A DNA stretch of 64,000 bases. Source: Kordiimonas marina (lineage in GTDB: Bacteria > Pseudomonadota > Alphaproteobacteria > Sphingomonadales > Kordiimonadaceae). The notes beneath the pieces were generated by a model. That model saw only the letters and a program-made list of their open reading frames with translations, had not been told where the DNA came from and made no database searches. The position numbers and the translations under genes were made by a program. The stretch is taken from NCBI RefSeq assembly GCF_023006325.1, contig NZ_JAINDF010000006.1:124001-188000 (forward strand), in the 5' to 3' direction. Below are positions 43,807-51,516 of this stretch, in pieces; positions within the stretch are counted from its first letter, which is position 1, and the number at the start of each line of letters is the position of its first letter.

Positions 43807-45177
43807 TTACAGGCGGCCGATTTCTTTGGCAGTGAGGTCCAGGGCGCCCCTGGCCTTGTCCACCAGCTCATCGATTTCATCGTTGGTGATGACCAAGGGC
43901 GGGCACAGGATCATGCTGTCGCCGACCGAGCGCATGACGAGCCCGGTGTTGAAGCAATGCTCACGGCATTTGAAGCCGACATCAAGCGCCGGGTCGAATG
44001 CCTGTTTGGTTTCCTTGTCAGCGACGATTTCGATACCGCCGAGCATCCCGAGACCGCGGGTCTGGCCCACGAGCGGATGGTCATTCAGCGTGGCGAGCTG
44101 CTTCTGGAAATAGTCGATCCGCGGCTGTGCGCGTTCGCCTACCAGACCGTCCCGCTCCATGATTTCCACGTTCTTGAGCGCGACGGCACAAGCAACCGGG
44201 TGGCCGGAATAGGTGAAGCCGTGCGCCATTTCCTCATCACCCGAAGCGATGGCGTCGGCGATATCGCCACCGAGCGCGACTGCGGACAGCGGTACATAGC
44301 CGGACGACATGCCCTTGGCCATGGTCATCACATCGGGCGTGATGCCGAAATACTGGCTGCCAAACCATTCGCCGGTACGGCCCCAGCCGGTGATGACTTC
44401 ATCGGCCCACAGAAGCACGCCATATTTGCGGCAGACGGCTTCGATTTTCGGCCAGTAGCCAGCGGGCGGCGGCAACATGCCGCCAGCGCCCATGACGGGT
44501 TCGCCAACGAAGGCCGCGACATTTTCCGGGCCGAGTTCGAGGATCTTGTCCTCAAGCGCCTTGACGCAGACGTCGGTGAATTCTTCCTCACTGAGGCCTT
44601 CGCCGTATTTGTAATGTTCAGGCGTCGGGCCGATATGGTGGATGCCGGGCAGCGGGAGGTCGAACTGCGGATGCATACCGGTCAGGCCCGAAAGCGAGGC
44701 GCCAACGGTGGTGGAACCATGATAGGCGCGTTCGCGGGCAATGAACTGCTTGCGCTGAGGCTGGCCCTTGAGGTTCCAGTAATATTTGATCAGCTTGTAG
44801 GCGCTGTCGACCGCTTCGGAACCTGAGCAGGCGAACAGGACTTGCGAGATGCCTTCAGGCGCCTTTTCGCACACTTTGGCCGCCATTTCGGTGGCATAGG
44901 GGTGCGAGGTCATGAAGAACAGATTGTAGTAGCTGAGCGTCCGCATGGCTTCGGTCGCGGCTTCTACCAGTTCCTCATTGCCATAGCCGACCTGGGTACA
45001 CCAAAGGCCGGACATGGCGTCCAGGATCTTGTTGCCTTCGGAATCTTCCAGATAAATGCCCTTGGCGCTGGTGATCATCCGGGGGCCACGCGCCCGGAGA
45101 ACCGGGTGCGTGGTGAATGGGTGCAGGTGGTGCGCAGAATCCTGCGCTTGCCACGACAGAGTACGGTTGGAAAGCAT
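43807..45177 (-). CDS. Class III aminotransferase (putrescine/GABA type, SpuC-like)
   Basis: PLP-dependent omega-aminotransferase, 456 aa. Cofactor and substrate motifs: L-F-A-C-S-G-S-E-A-V-D-S-A, R-A-Y-H-G-S-T-T-V-G-A-S, the W-A-D-E-V-I-T-G-W-G-R-T-G aspartate motif, and the PLP lysine in MAKGMSSGYVPLSAV. In this setting it could remove the amino group of GABA (to succinate semialdehyde for GabD) or of putrescine with pyruvate as acceptor. Both reactions are known in this subfamily, and the sequence does not decide. It is 13 bases upstream of puuC. Confidence 0.88.
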   Translation of the reverse strand: MLSNRTLSWQAQDSAHHLHPFTTHPVLRARGPRMITSAKGIYLEDSEGNKILDAMSGLWCTQVGYGNEELVEAATEAMRTLSYYNLFFMTSHPYATEMAAKVCEKAPEGISQVLFACSGSEAVDSAYKLIKYYWNLKGQPQRKQFIARERAYHGSTTVGASLSGLTGMHPQFDLPLPGIHHIGPTPEHYKYGEGLSEEEFTDVCVKALEDKILELGPENVAAFVGEPVMGAGGMLPPPAGYWPKIEAVCRKYGVLLWADEVITGWGRTGEWFGSQYFGITPDVMTMAKGMSSGYVPLSAVALGGDIADAIASGDEEMAHGFTYSGHPVACAVALKNVEIMERDGLVGERAQPRIDYFQKQLATLNDHPLVGQTRGLGMLGGIEIVADKETKQAFDPALDVGFKCREHCFNTGLVMRSVGDSMILCPPLVITNDEIDELVDKARGALDLTAKEIGRL

Positions 45178-45232
45178 GAGTACTCCCCTCCTAAATTGAG
45201 AATGACGTTTCAGTCCTGGGGCGAATAGGCCC

Positions 45233-46594
45233 TTAGACGGACAGCATCAGGTATTTCTTTTCCCAGGGGTTCAGGACGGAGGAATAGTTCTCATATTCCA
45301 TTTCCTTGACCATGAGATAGGTTTCGACGAAGCCCTGACCGAGCACTTCAATGAGCGGCTCGCAGTTGCGCATTTTCTGGATACCGTCCAGGAAGTGGCC
45401 GGGCAGCGCGCGGCTGCGGGCTTCGTAGGCCGAGCCCTTGAATTCGGGCGACGGCTTCAGGCCTTCCTTCATACCGAGGTAACCGCAGGCAAGCGAGGTC
45501 GCGAGCGCGAAATACGGGTTCACGTCCGACCCGGCAATCCGGTTTTCCACGCGGCGTGCAGCCTTCGGACCCGCAGGCAGGCGCAGGCCAACGGAGCGGT
45601 TTTCCCGGCCCCAGTGCGTGTTGGTCGGCGAGGACATGCCAGACGAGAAACGACGGTAGCTGTTCGGATAGGGCGCAATCAGCGGGATGGCGTGGTGCAT
45701 GTATTTCTGCAGGCCCGCGATGTGGCTCATGAACAGGTCGGAATCCGAGCCATCTTCATTGGCGAAGATATTTTCCCCGGTTTTCATGTCACAGACCGAC
45801 TGGTGGATATGCATGGCGCTGCCGAAATTGTCGGAGTAGGGGCTGGCCATGAAGGTCGCGAACATATTGTGCCGGATCGCCACCTGCCGGATGATGCGCT
45901 TGAACAGGAACGACTGGTCGGCAACGTTGAGGGCCGGGCCGTGGATGACGTTGAATTCGAACTGCGCCGGGCCCGCTTCGTGGATCAGCGTGTCCACGTT
46001 GATGTTCTGGGCTTCGCAGCTGTCGTAAACTTCGTCGAAATAGGGCGCGAATTCATCGAGGCTGTCGATCGAATAAGGGGCCGAGCCGATGTCACGGCGG
46101 CCCGATTGACCAACAGGCGCGATCGGGTTGGCTTCGACGTTGTCCTGCCGGTCGATAAGGTAGAATTCGAATTCCGGCGCCACGATCGGCTGCCAGCCTT
46201 CTGCTTCATAAAGGGCGAGTACGCGCTTCAGGATCTGACGCGGGGCGAACTCAACCGGCTCGCCGCCTTCCAGTTCGGAATCGCAGATGACAGCGGCTGT
46301 CGGTTCCGGCTGCCACGGTGTGGTACACACAGTGTCCAGGTCCGGCATCAGGATGACGTCGCGGTCGATTTCCTGCAGATATTCGTTGATGGCGTAATCG
46401 CCATGAATGGTCATGCCGAACACTGTTTCCGGCATCCGCAGGCCCCGAGTTTTCAGGCCTTCGATGAATTTGACGCGGGGCATGGATTTGCCGCGGGCAA
46501 TGCCTGCGAGGTCCGCCACCATACATTCGATATCATCGATGTTTTTTTCTTTCAGCCAGGTATCCAGCTCTTCGATGCGCTTTGCATCATACAT
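45233..46594 (-). CDS. puuA: Gamma-glutamylputrescine synthetase (glutamine-synthetase family)
   Basis: ATP-dependent ligase joining glutamate to putrescine, 453 aa. Glutamine-synthetase fold motifs: EFEFYLIDRQD, HEAGPAQFEFN, the ATP-binding AMHIHQSVCD, and NRSVGLRLPAGP before R-V-E-N-R-I-A-G. The short N-terminal domain and no adenylylation-site loop of housekeeping GlnA (N-L-Y-D-L-P) point to the PuuA/SpuI-type group; context with PuuB, PuuC and PuuD agrees. An alternative is another gamma-glutamyl-amine ligase. It lies 20 bases after puuD. Confidence 0.9.
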   Translation of the reverse strand: MYDAKRIEELDTWLKEKNIDDIECMVADLAGIARGKSMPRVKFIEGLKTRGLRMPETVFGMTIHGDYAINEYLQEIDRDVILMPDLDTVCTTPWQPEPTAAVICDSELEGGEPVEFAPRQILKRVLALYEAEGWQPIVAPEFEFYLIDRQDNVEANPIAPVGQSGRRDIGSAPYSIDSLDEFAPYFDEVYDSCEAQNINVDTLIHEAGPAQFEFNVIHGPALNVADQSFLFKRIIRQVAIRHNMFATFMASPYSDNFGSAMHIHQSVCDMKTGENIFANEDGSDSDLFMSHIAGLQKYMHHAIPLIAPYPNSYRRFSSGMSSPTNTHWGRENRSVGLRLPAGPKAARRVENRIAGSDVNPYFALATSLACGYLGMKEGLKPSPEFKGSAYEARSRALPGHFLDGIQKMRNCEPLIEVLGQGFVETYLMVKEMEYENYSSVLNPWEKKYLMLSV

Positions 46595-46614
46595 GAGTCA
46601 CCAAACCAGGCCCA

Positions 46615-47394
46615 TTACTGGGCGCTGTCCTTCTCTTGGTTTTTTTGGGCTTTGGCCCTTTGGTTTTCGCGCACGGCATTTCCGAACGCTTGAAAAATCT
46701 TTGTCGATTGCGGGTTGTCCCAAGCTTTCCATTCCGGATGCCACTGGACCGCAAGCGCGAATGCCTTGGCGTCTTCGACCGAAACCGCCTCAACGGTACC
46801 GTCGTCGGCCAGCGCTTCCACCTTCAGCCCCGGTGCGACATCGCGGATGGCCTGGGCATGGACGGTGTTGACCATGAACTCCTTGTCGCCGGTTACGGTT
46901 TCGAGGAGGCCACCATCCATCACGGTAACGGCATGGGCGGGGCCATATTGCACCTCAACCGGTGCGTCCTTGTCCTCCCGGTGGTCGAACCGGCCATCGA
47001 TTTCATGGACGCGCGGGTAAAGCGTACCGCCAAGCGCAACGTTCATCTCCTGCAGCCCCCGGCAGATACCGAGGACAGGCACACCCGCTTCCAGGATCGC
47101 GGAGACGAGGGGGAGGGTGTTCTTGTCCCGTGCCGGGTCTTCATGTTCGGTCGCCGGTGCTGGTGCCTCGCCATAATGGTGGCGCTGGATGTTGCTGTAG
47201 CCGCCGGTCATCAGGACGCCGTCGGCAAGCGCGAGGATTTCCTCACGCGCCAGCGGTTCGTCGAGCGCCGGGATCAGGACCGGGGTGACATCGGCGACGC
47301 GGACGAGCGCCTGGACATATTTGTCCCCAACCTGATGGTAGACATGCGGGCCGCTTTTAGCGGTATCGCAAACAATGGCAACGACAGGTTTCAT
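46615..47394 (-). CDS. puuD: Gamma-glutamyl-gamma-aminobutyrate hydrolase
   Basis: Class I glutamine-amidotransferase-type hydrolase, 259 aa, releasing GABA and glutamate from gamma-glutamyl-GABA. Nucleophile Cys111 sits in VLGICRGLQEMNVALGG; the catalytic H-P-E follows in VQWHPEWKAWD. The T-G-G-Y-S-N-I-Q motif near residue 63 and the stand-alone domain fit PuuD. Its ATG overlaps by four bases the stop of the upstream membrane-protein gene, so the two are translationally coupled. Confidence 0.92.
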   Translation of the reverse strand: MKPVVAIVCDTAKSGPHVYHQVGDKYVQALVRVADVTPVLIPALDEPLAREEILALADGVLMTGGYSNIQRHHYGEAPAPATEHEDPARDKNTLPLVSAILEAGVPVLGICRGLQEMNVALGGTLYPRVHEIDGRFDHREDKDAPVEVQYGPAHAVTVMDGGLLETVTGDKEFMVNTVHAQAIRDVAPGLKVEALADDGTVEAVSVEDAKAFALAVQWHPEWKAWDNPQSTKIFQAFGNAVRENQRAKAQKNQEKDSAQ

Positions 47395-48287
47395 GATACC
47401 GCTCCGTCAGCATGCGCCACGCGGGGCGAAGCCTGTTCCATGGAATGTTCCCTTTCTTCCTCTTCGAGGTCGGCCTCATGCCATTTGAACAGGTTCATCT
47501 CGATGAAGATGAAGGCGATGAGCCACAGAAGCGCGTCCCAGAAATCAATAAGTGCCCCCAGCATAATCCAGTAAAAACAAGCAACTGCCAGCGTAGTGTA
47601 GCTGAGAATCTTGATAAATACATTGATCCGGTAAAGCTTCCGGGTCAATTCCCCTTCAAGCTGGAGCATGACATCCACCTGCAGGACAACGACGACCAGC
47701 AGCCAGGCAGCGGAGTTGACCGTGTCGGTCACGGCCAGCCGGTGCATCCGCGTAAGCGTCTCATGGTCGGCGAGAATGCTGACATTCGGGTTAACATACA
47801 TCTGGGTCGCGGGCAGCATGTGGCAATTGTTGGCCGTGAGCGCGGTATAGTCATCAATATCAAGCGCATAGGACATGGCGTGACCGACATACTGGCAGGC
47901 ATCGCCGATGACGGGGGCGAAGCCATACGTCATCATTGCCCGGTCGAAATAGCCCTTGAAGGCCAGAAGCAGGAAAGCATAGCAGACGACAGTGGCGATG
48001 CTGATCGCCCACTTGAGCGGTCCCTTCAGCTTGTCATCCGGGATGATGTAGGTTTCCAGCTCGAAAATCAGGAGAAGCGTCAGCCACGCCATGGAATCGA
48101 TTGAGGTGGCGAAGGCGTCGCTGAGTTCCTCAAGCGGCAGGCCGTCACGGAACGTATAGCTTGCGGCGATGAAGTCCTCGCGCAGGAAGTAGATAAAGTT
48201 GATGAAGATCAGCAGATAAATGCCGTACTTGAAGCCTTGGAAAAGGCTTTCCTTCTTCATCCCCAGAAACAGATTTGACGCACTCAT
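47391..48287 (-). CDS. Six-helix membrane protein of the putrescine operon, unknown function
   Basis: A 298-aa integral membrane protein that I do not recognise. About six spans: residues 17-37, 64-83, 91-111, 190-209, 225-245 and 247-266. A 75-residue loop between spans 3 and 4 holds two cysteines (D-A-C-Q-Y-V-G-H and N-N-C-H-M-L-P) and many acidic and aromatic residues. The C-terminal tail is highly acidic (E-A-D-L-E-E-E-E-R-E). It lies between puuB and puuD and overlaps the puuD start (ATGA), so it is made in step with the pathway. A transport, sensing or oxidase-docking role is possible; none is shown. Confidence 0.8.
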   Translation of the reverse strand: MSASNLFLGMKKESLFQGFKYGIYLLIFINFIYFLREDFIAASYTFRDGLPLEELSDAFATSIDSMAWLTLLLIFELETYIIPDDKLKGPLKWAISIATVVCYAFLLLAFKGYFDRAMMTYGFAPVIGDACQYVGHAMSYALDIDDYTALTANNCHMLPATQMYVNPNVSILADHETLTRMHRLAVTDTVNSAAWLLVVVVLQVDVMLQLEGELTRKLYRINVFIKILSYTTLAVACFYWIMLGALIDFWDALLWLIAFIFIEMNLFKWHEADLEEEEREHSMEQASPRVAHADGAVS

Positions 48288-48353
48288 TATTCTTAATTCC
48301 CCTGCGCGGAGGCGGCTCTCCCCAGAGCCAGCGTGCCCCCGCCAAACTTCCCG
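48288..48353 (-). other. puuB/membrane-gene spacer with hairpin
   Basis: GGCTCT (48314-48319) and AGAGCC (48324-48329) form a 6-bp, 4-loop hairpin with no T-run. It may stabilise or process the mRNA between the two genes. Confidence 0.3.
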
Positions 48354-49643
48354 TTAGATTCCCAGCTTGTCGCGCATGGAATACCACCAGCAACCAAGGG
48401 TGCTGAGAGGTACGCTAAGCGTTTGTCCGCCCGGGAAGCTTCTGGCCGGCATGCCGGCAAAAATATCGAAGGCACTTGCATCGCCGTGGATGGCATGGGC
48501 CAGCACACGCCCCATCATGTGGGTGCTCGTGACGCCATGACCGCTGTAGCCGTGGGCGAAATAGGTGTTTCCGCCAAGGCGTCCGACGTGGGGCAGGCGC
48601 GACCAGGTCAGCGCGATATTGCCCTGCCAGCCGTATTCCACCTTGATGCCGCGCATGAAGGGGAACAGCTTTTCCATGTTGGGGCGCAGGGCCTTTTCGA
48701 CGTCGGCCACATCCTGGCCGCCATAGACCGTGCCGCCGCCGAACAGCAGGCGCTTGTCAGCGGTCAGGCGGAAATAGTCGAGCACATAGTTGGCATCCTC
48801 GACGCATTTATCGGTCGGCAGAAGCGCGTTCGCCGTGGCGTCGTCGAGGGTTTCCGTGACGATGATTTGCGTACTGGCCGGCAGGATTTTGGGGTACAAT
48901 TCCTTCACGGTCTTACCGAGATAGGCGTTGCCGGCCAGCACGACATAACGGGCAGTCACCGACCCGTTTTCCGTATGAACCACAGGGTTCGTGCGCACCC
49001 AATCGACGTCGGTTACGCGGGTTTGTTCGTAAATGGTGGCATCCAGGCTTTCGGCCGCGGCGGCTTCGCCCTGCGCCAGGTTAAGCGGATGAATATGGCC
49101 GCCATTATGGTCGAGCCAGCCACCGGCATAGACATCGGTGCCGACATGGTCGCGAATCGCGTTTTTGTCCAGAAGGTCGATACCGTCACGGCCGCGCTGC
49201 TTCCACATGTCGATGGTGTCGGCGATATCGCGCACCTGTTTGTTCGTGTAAGCGGCGAGGACGGAGCCGTGCTTGAGGTCGCAGTCGATGCTGTAGCGTT
49301 CGGCCAGCTCGCGGATGACGTTGCCGCCTTCGAGCGCCAGGTCTGCAAGTGCCTTGGCGCCCTCACGCCCGACGGTGTGTTCGATATAGTCGATCTCGCG
49401 GCTGAAGCCGTTGATGATCTGGCCACCGTTCCGGCCCGATGCCCCCCAGCCGACTCTGGCCGCCTCGAGAATCACCACCCGGTAGCCGAGTTCGGCGAGC
49501 GTGAGGCCGGTCACGAGCCCGGTAAAGCCGGCGCCGATGATGCAGACATCGGTGCTGACATCGCCCTTAAGGCTAGGGCGGGCGGGGGTCGCGTGTGCGC
49601 TGGCAGCATAGTAAGAGCCAGTATGATCAATCTGTTGCTTCAA
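48354..49643 (-). CDS. puuB: Gamma-glutamylputrescine oxidase (PuuB-like FAD oxidoreductase), copy 1
   Basis: FAD-dependent amine oxidase of about 429 aa, oxidising gamma-glutamylputrescine to the aldehyde with release of ammonia and peroxide. The dinucleotide fold VCIIGAGFTGLVTGLTLAE, then GWGASGRNGGQIINGF, and the late GYSGHGVTSTHMMGRVLA motif define the DAO/PuuB group. Start uncertain: TTG at 49643 gives the family N-terminus K-Q-Q-x-x-H-T-x-S-Y-Y-A-A-S; a GTG at 49712 would add 23 atypical residues and lies inside the operator-like palindrome. No ATG fits. It is the first gene of the - strand operon. Confidence 0.88.
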   Translation of the reverse strand: MKQQIDHTGSYYAASAHATPARPSLKGDVSTDVCIIGAGFTGLVTGLTLAELGYRVVILEAARVGWGASGRNGGQIINGFSREIDYIEHTVGREGAKALADLALEGGNVIRELAERYSIDCDLKHGSVLAAYTNKQVRDIADTIDMWKQRGRDGIDLLDKNAIRDHVGTDVYAGGWLDHNGGHIHPLNLAQGEAAAAESLDATIYEQTRVTDVDWVRTNPVVHTENGSVTARYVVLAGNAYLGKTVKELYPKILPASTQIIVTETLDDATANALLPTDKCVEDANYVLDYFRLTADKRLLFGGGTVYGGQDVADVEKALRPNMEKLFPFMRGIKVEYGWQGNIALTWSRLPHVGRLGGNTYFAHGYSGHGVTSTHMMGRVLAHAIHGDASAFDIFAGMPARSFPGGQTLSVPLSTLGCWWYSMRDKLGI

Positions 49644-49973
49644 GATAACACCGTAAAAATTAGTGATGCAGTAATCGGCATTTGGCCGCTGTATTTCAAA
49701 TAAAGTGATCACATTTTATCGGCGGCGTCAAGGGGGCTTGTTGCGAGATTGTGAAGCTATATGCGGCCAAAAGTGGCCATGTGTGAGCAATGCTCTTTAA
49801 TATCTATGTAAATTTTCTGCGCCGCGCTGGTTGACATCATTGTAACATTGTGATCACATTACCGCAACGCAATGGGCTGTCGTAGCCGCCAATTTGACCT
49901 AAACTCGCGGTCGTCGACACGATCGTGTCTGGGTGGTCGAATGCGGCCGGTCCAATGTTACGTGGGGAATAGT
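49644..49973. promoter_or_regulatory. Divergent puuB/gabD control region
   Basis: This 330-base AT-rich gap holds two mirror-image signals. On +: TTGACA (49831-49836), 17 bases, TCACAT (49854-49859). On -: TTGACG (49731-49726), 17 bases, TCACTT (49708-49703). In both, the palindrome GTGATCAC (49850-49857 and 49705-49712) begins 13 bases after the -35-like hexamer and overlaps the -10 place. Also present are GACACGATCGTGTC (49916-49929, perfect palindrome) in the gabD leader, and GGCCA-AAAG-TGGCC near 49760. No binding protein is known; the GntR gene at 40015 is the local candidate. Confidence 0.65.
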
Positions 49974-51428
49974 ATGAAACTGGTGGATAGTGCCCTTCTC
50001 AGGGACAAAGGTTATATTAATGGTGCGTGGACGGCCTCAGGAGGCGGTGCCACGTTCGATGTGCGTAATCCGGCAACGGGTGATGTGGTGGCGACGCTGC
50101 CGGATCAGGGCCTGGCGGAAACCAAGGCTGCGATTGCGGCTGCCGAAGCGGCTTTCGGTCCCTGGAAGGCCAAGCTCGCCAAGGAGCGCAGTGCGATTCT
50201 GCGCCGTTGGTTCAACCTGATCATGGAAAACCAGGAAGACCTGGCACAGATACTGACCGCTGAAATGGGCAAGCCGATCGCGGAAGCGCGCGGTGAAATC
50301 GCCTATGGCGCCAGCTTCATCGAATGGTTCGCTGAAGAGGGCAAACGCGTTTATGGTGACGTTATCCCGCAGCACCAGGGCGACAAGCGAATCGTCGTGA
50401 TCAAGCAGCCGATCGGCGTTGTCGCGGCCATTACCCCGTGGAACTTCCCGAACGCCATGATTACCCGCAAGGTGGCGCCTGCCATGGCTGTGGGTTGCCC
50501 GGTTGTTGTGAAGCCTGCCGCTGAAACGCCGCTGTCGGCGCTCGCGCTCGCTGAACTGGCTGAACGCGCGGGTGTCCCCAAAGGTGTGTTCAACGTGGTT
50601 GCCGGCACCAATGCCCGCGAAATCGGCGGTGAGCTGTGCGCGAACCAGACCGTGCGCAAGCTGACCTTTACGGGCTCGACCCCGGTCGGCAAGCTTCTGA
50701 TGCGCCAGTGTTCGGACGATATCAAGAAAGTCTCGCTTGAGCTGGGTGGCAACGCGCCCTTCATCGTGTTCGACGATGCCGACCTCGATGCCGCGATTGA
50801 CGGTGCGATGGCATCGAAATACCGCAATTCCGGCCAGACCTGTGTCTGCGCGAACCGCATGTATGTTCAGGCGGGCGTTTATGATGCCTTCGTCGAGAAG
50901 CTCGCGGTTGCCGTGAAGGCGATGAAAGTAGGCAACGGCGCCGAGGACGGTGTCGTGCAAGGCCCGCTGATCAGCGCCAAAGCGGTCGAAAAGGTCGAAG
51001 ACCATATCGCCGATGCGCTTTCGAAAGGCGCCGAACTGGTCCTGGGCGGCAAGCGGCATGATCTCGGCGGCAGCTTCTTCGAGCCCACGCTTCTGAAGAA
51101 TGTCACCCGGGACATGAAAGTCGCGCGTGAGGAAACCTTCGGTCCGGTCGCGCCTGTCTTCAAGTTCGAGGACGAAGCCGATGTGATCCAACAGGCGAAC
51201 GATACCGAGTTTGGCCTGGCGTCCTATTTCTATGCCCGTGACCTGTCGCGCGTCTGGCGCGTAGCCGAGGCGCTCGAGTACGGCATGGTCGGTATCAACA
51301 CCGGCATCCTGTCGACCGAAGTGGCGCCGTTTGGCGGCGTGAAGCAGTCCGGTCTCGGCCGGGAAGGTTCCCGCTACGGCATCGAAGATTATGTCGAGAT
51401 CAAATATCTCTGCATGGGCGGGATATAA
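49974..51428 (+). CDS. gabD: Succinate-semialdehyde dehydrogenase (GabD-like)
   Basis: NAD(P)-dependent aldehyde dehydrogenase, 484 aa, oxidising succinate semialdehyde to succinate. GabD hallmarks: G-Y-I-N-G-A-W, PWNFPNAMITRKVAPAMAVG, the F-T-G-S-T-P-V-G-K-L-L-M-R-Q motif, catalytic Glu in S-L-E-L-G-G-N-A-P, Cys in NSGQTCVCANR, and PFGGVKQSGLGREGSRYG. It completes the route from putrescine through GABA to succinate. ATG 49974 is preceded by GGGGAA; the open frame extends upstream without a better start. Confidence 0.93.
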   Translation: MKLVDSALLRDKGYINGAWTASGGGATFDVRNPATGDVVATLPDQGLAETKAAIAAAEAAFGPWKAKLAKERSAILRRWFNLIMENQEDLAQILTAEMGKPIAEARGEIAYGASFIEWFAEEGKRVYGDVIPQHQGDKRIVVIKQPIGVVAAITPWNFPNAMITRKVAPAMAVGCPVVVKPAAETPLSALALAELAERAGVPKGVFNVVAGTNAREIGGELCANQTVRKLTFTGSTPVGKLLMRQCSDDIKKVSLELGGNAPFIVFDDADLDAAIDGAMASKYRNSGQTCVCANRMYVQAGVYDAFVEKLAVAVKAMKVGNGAEDGVVQGPLISAKAVEKVEDHIADALSKGAELVLGGKRHDLGGSFFEPTLLKNVTRDMKVAREETFGPVAPVFKFEDEADVIQQANDTEFGLASYFYARDLSRVWRVAEALEYGMVGINTGILSTEVAPFGGVKQSGLGREGSRYGIEDYVEIKYLCMGGI

Positions 51429-51516
51429 GCATTCAGGGCAGGGGCGCCAGCACCCGCGTTTCCGCTGACGCCCCTGCAGTATTAGATAAGAAACACTAGA
51501 TAACTATCGGATTTTT
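51429..51516 (+). other. gabD-puuB2 spacer with hairpin
   Basis: GCAGGGGCG (51438-51446) pairs with CGCCCCTGC (51469-51477), 9 bp perfect with a 22-base loop and no T-run. It may attenuate or stabilise the transcript between gabD and the second oxidase. Confidence 0.4.

Noticed and set aside
49710-49712. GTG at 49712 as puuB start
   Set aside because: It adds 23 residues unlike PuuB N-termini and lies within the operator-like palindrome. The TTG at 49643 gives the family-like start.
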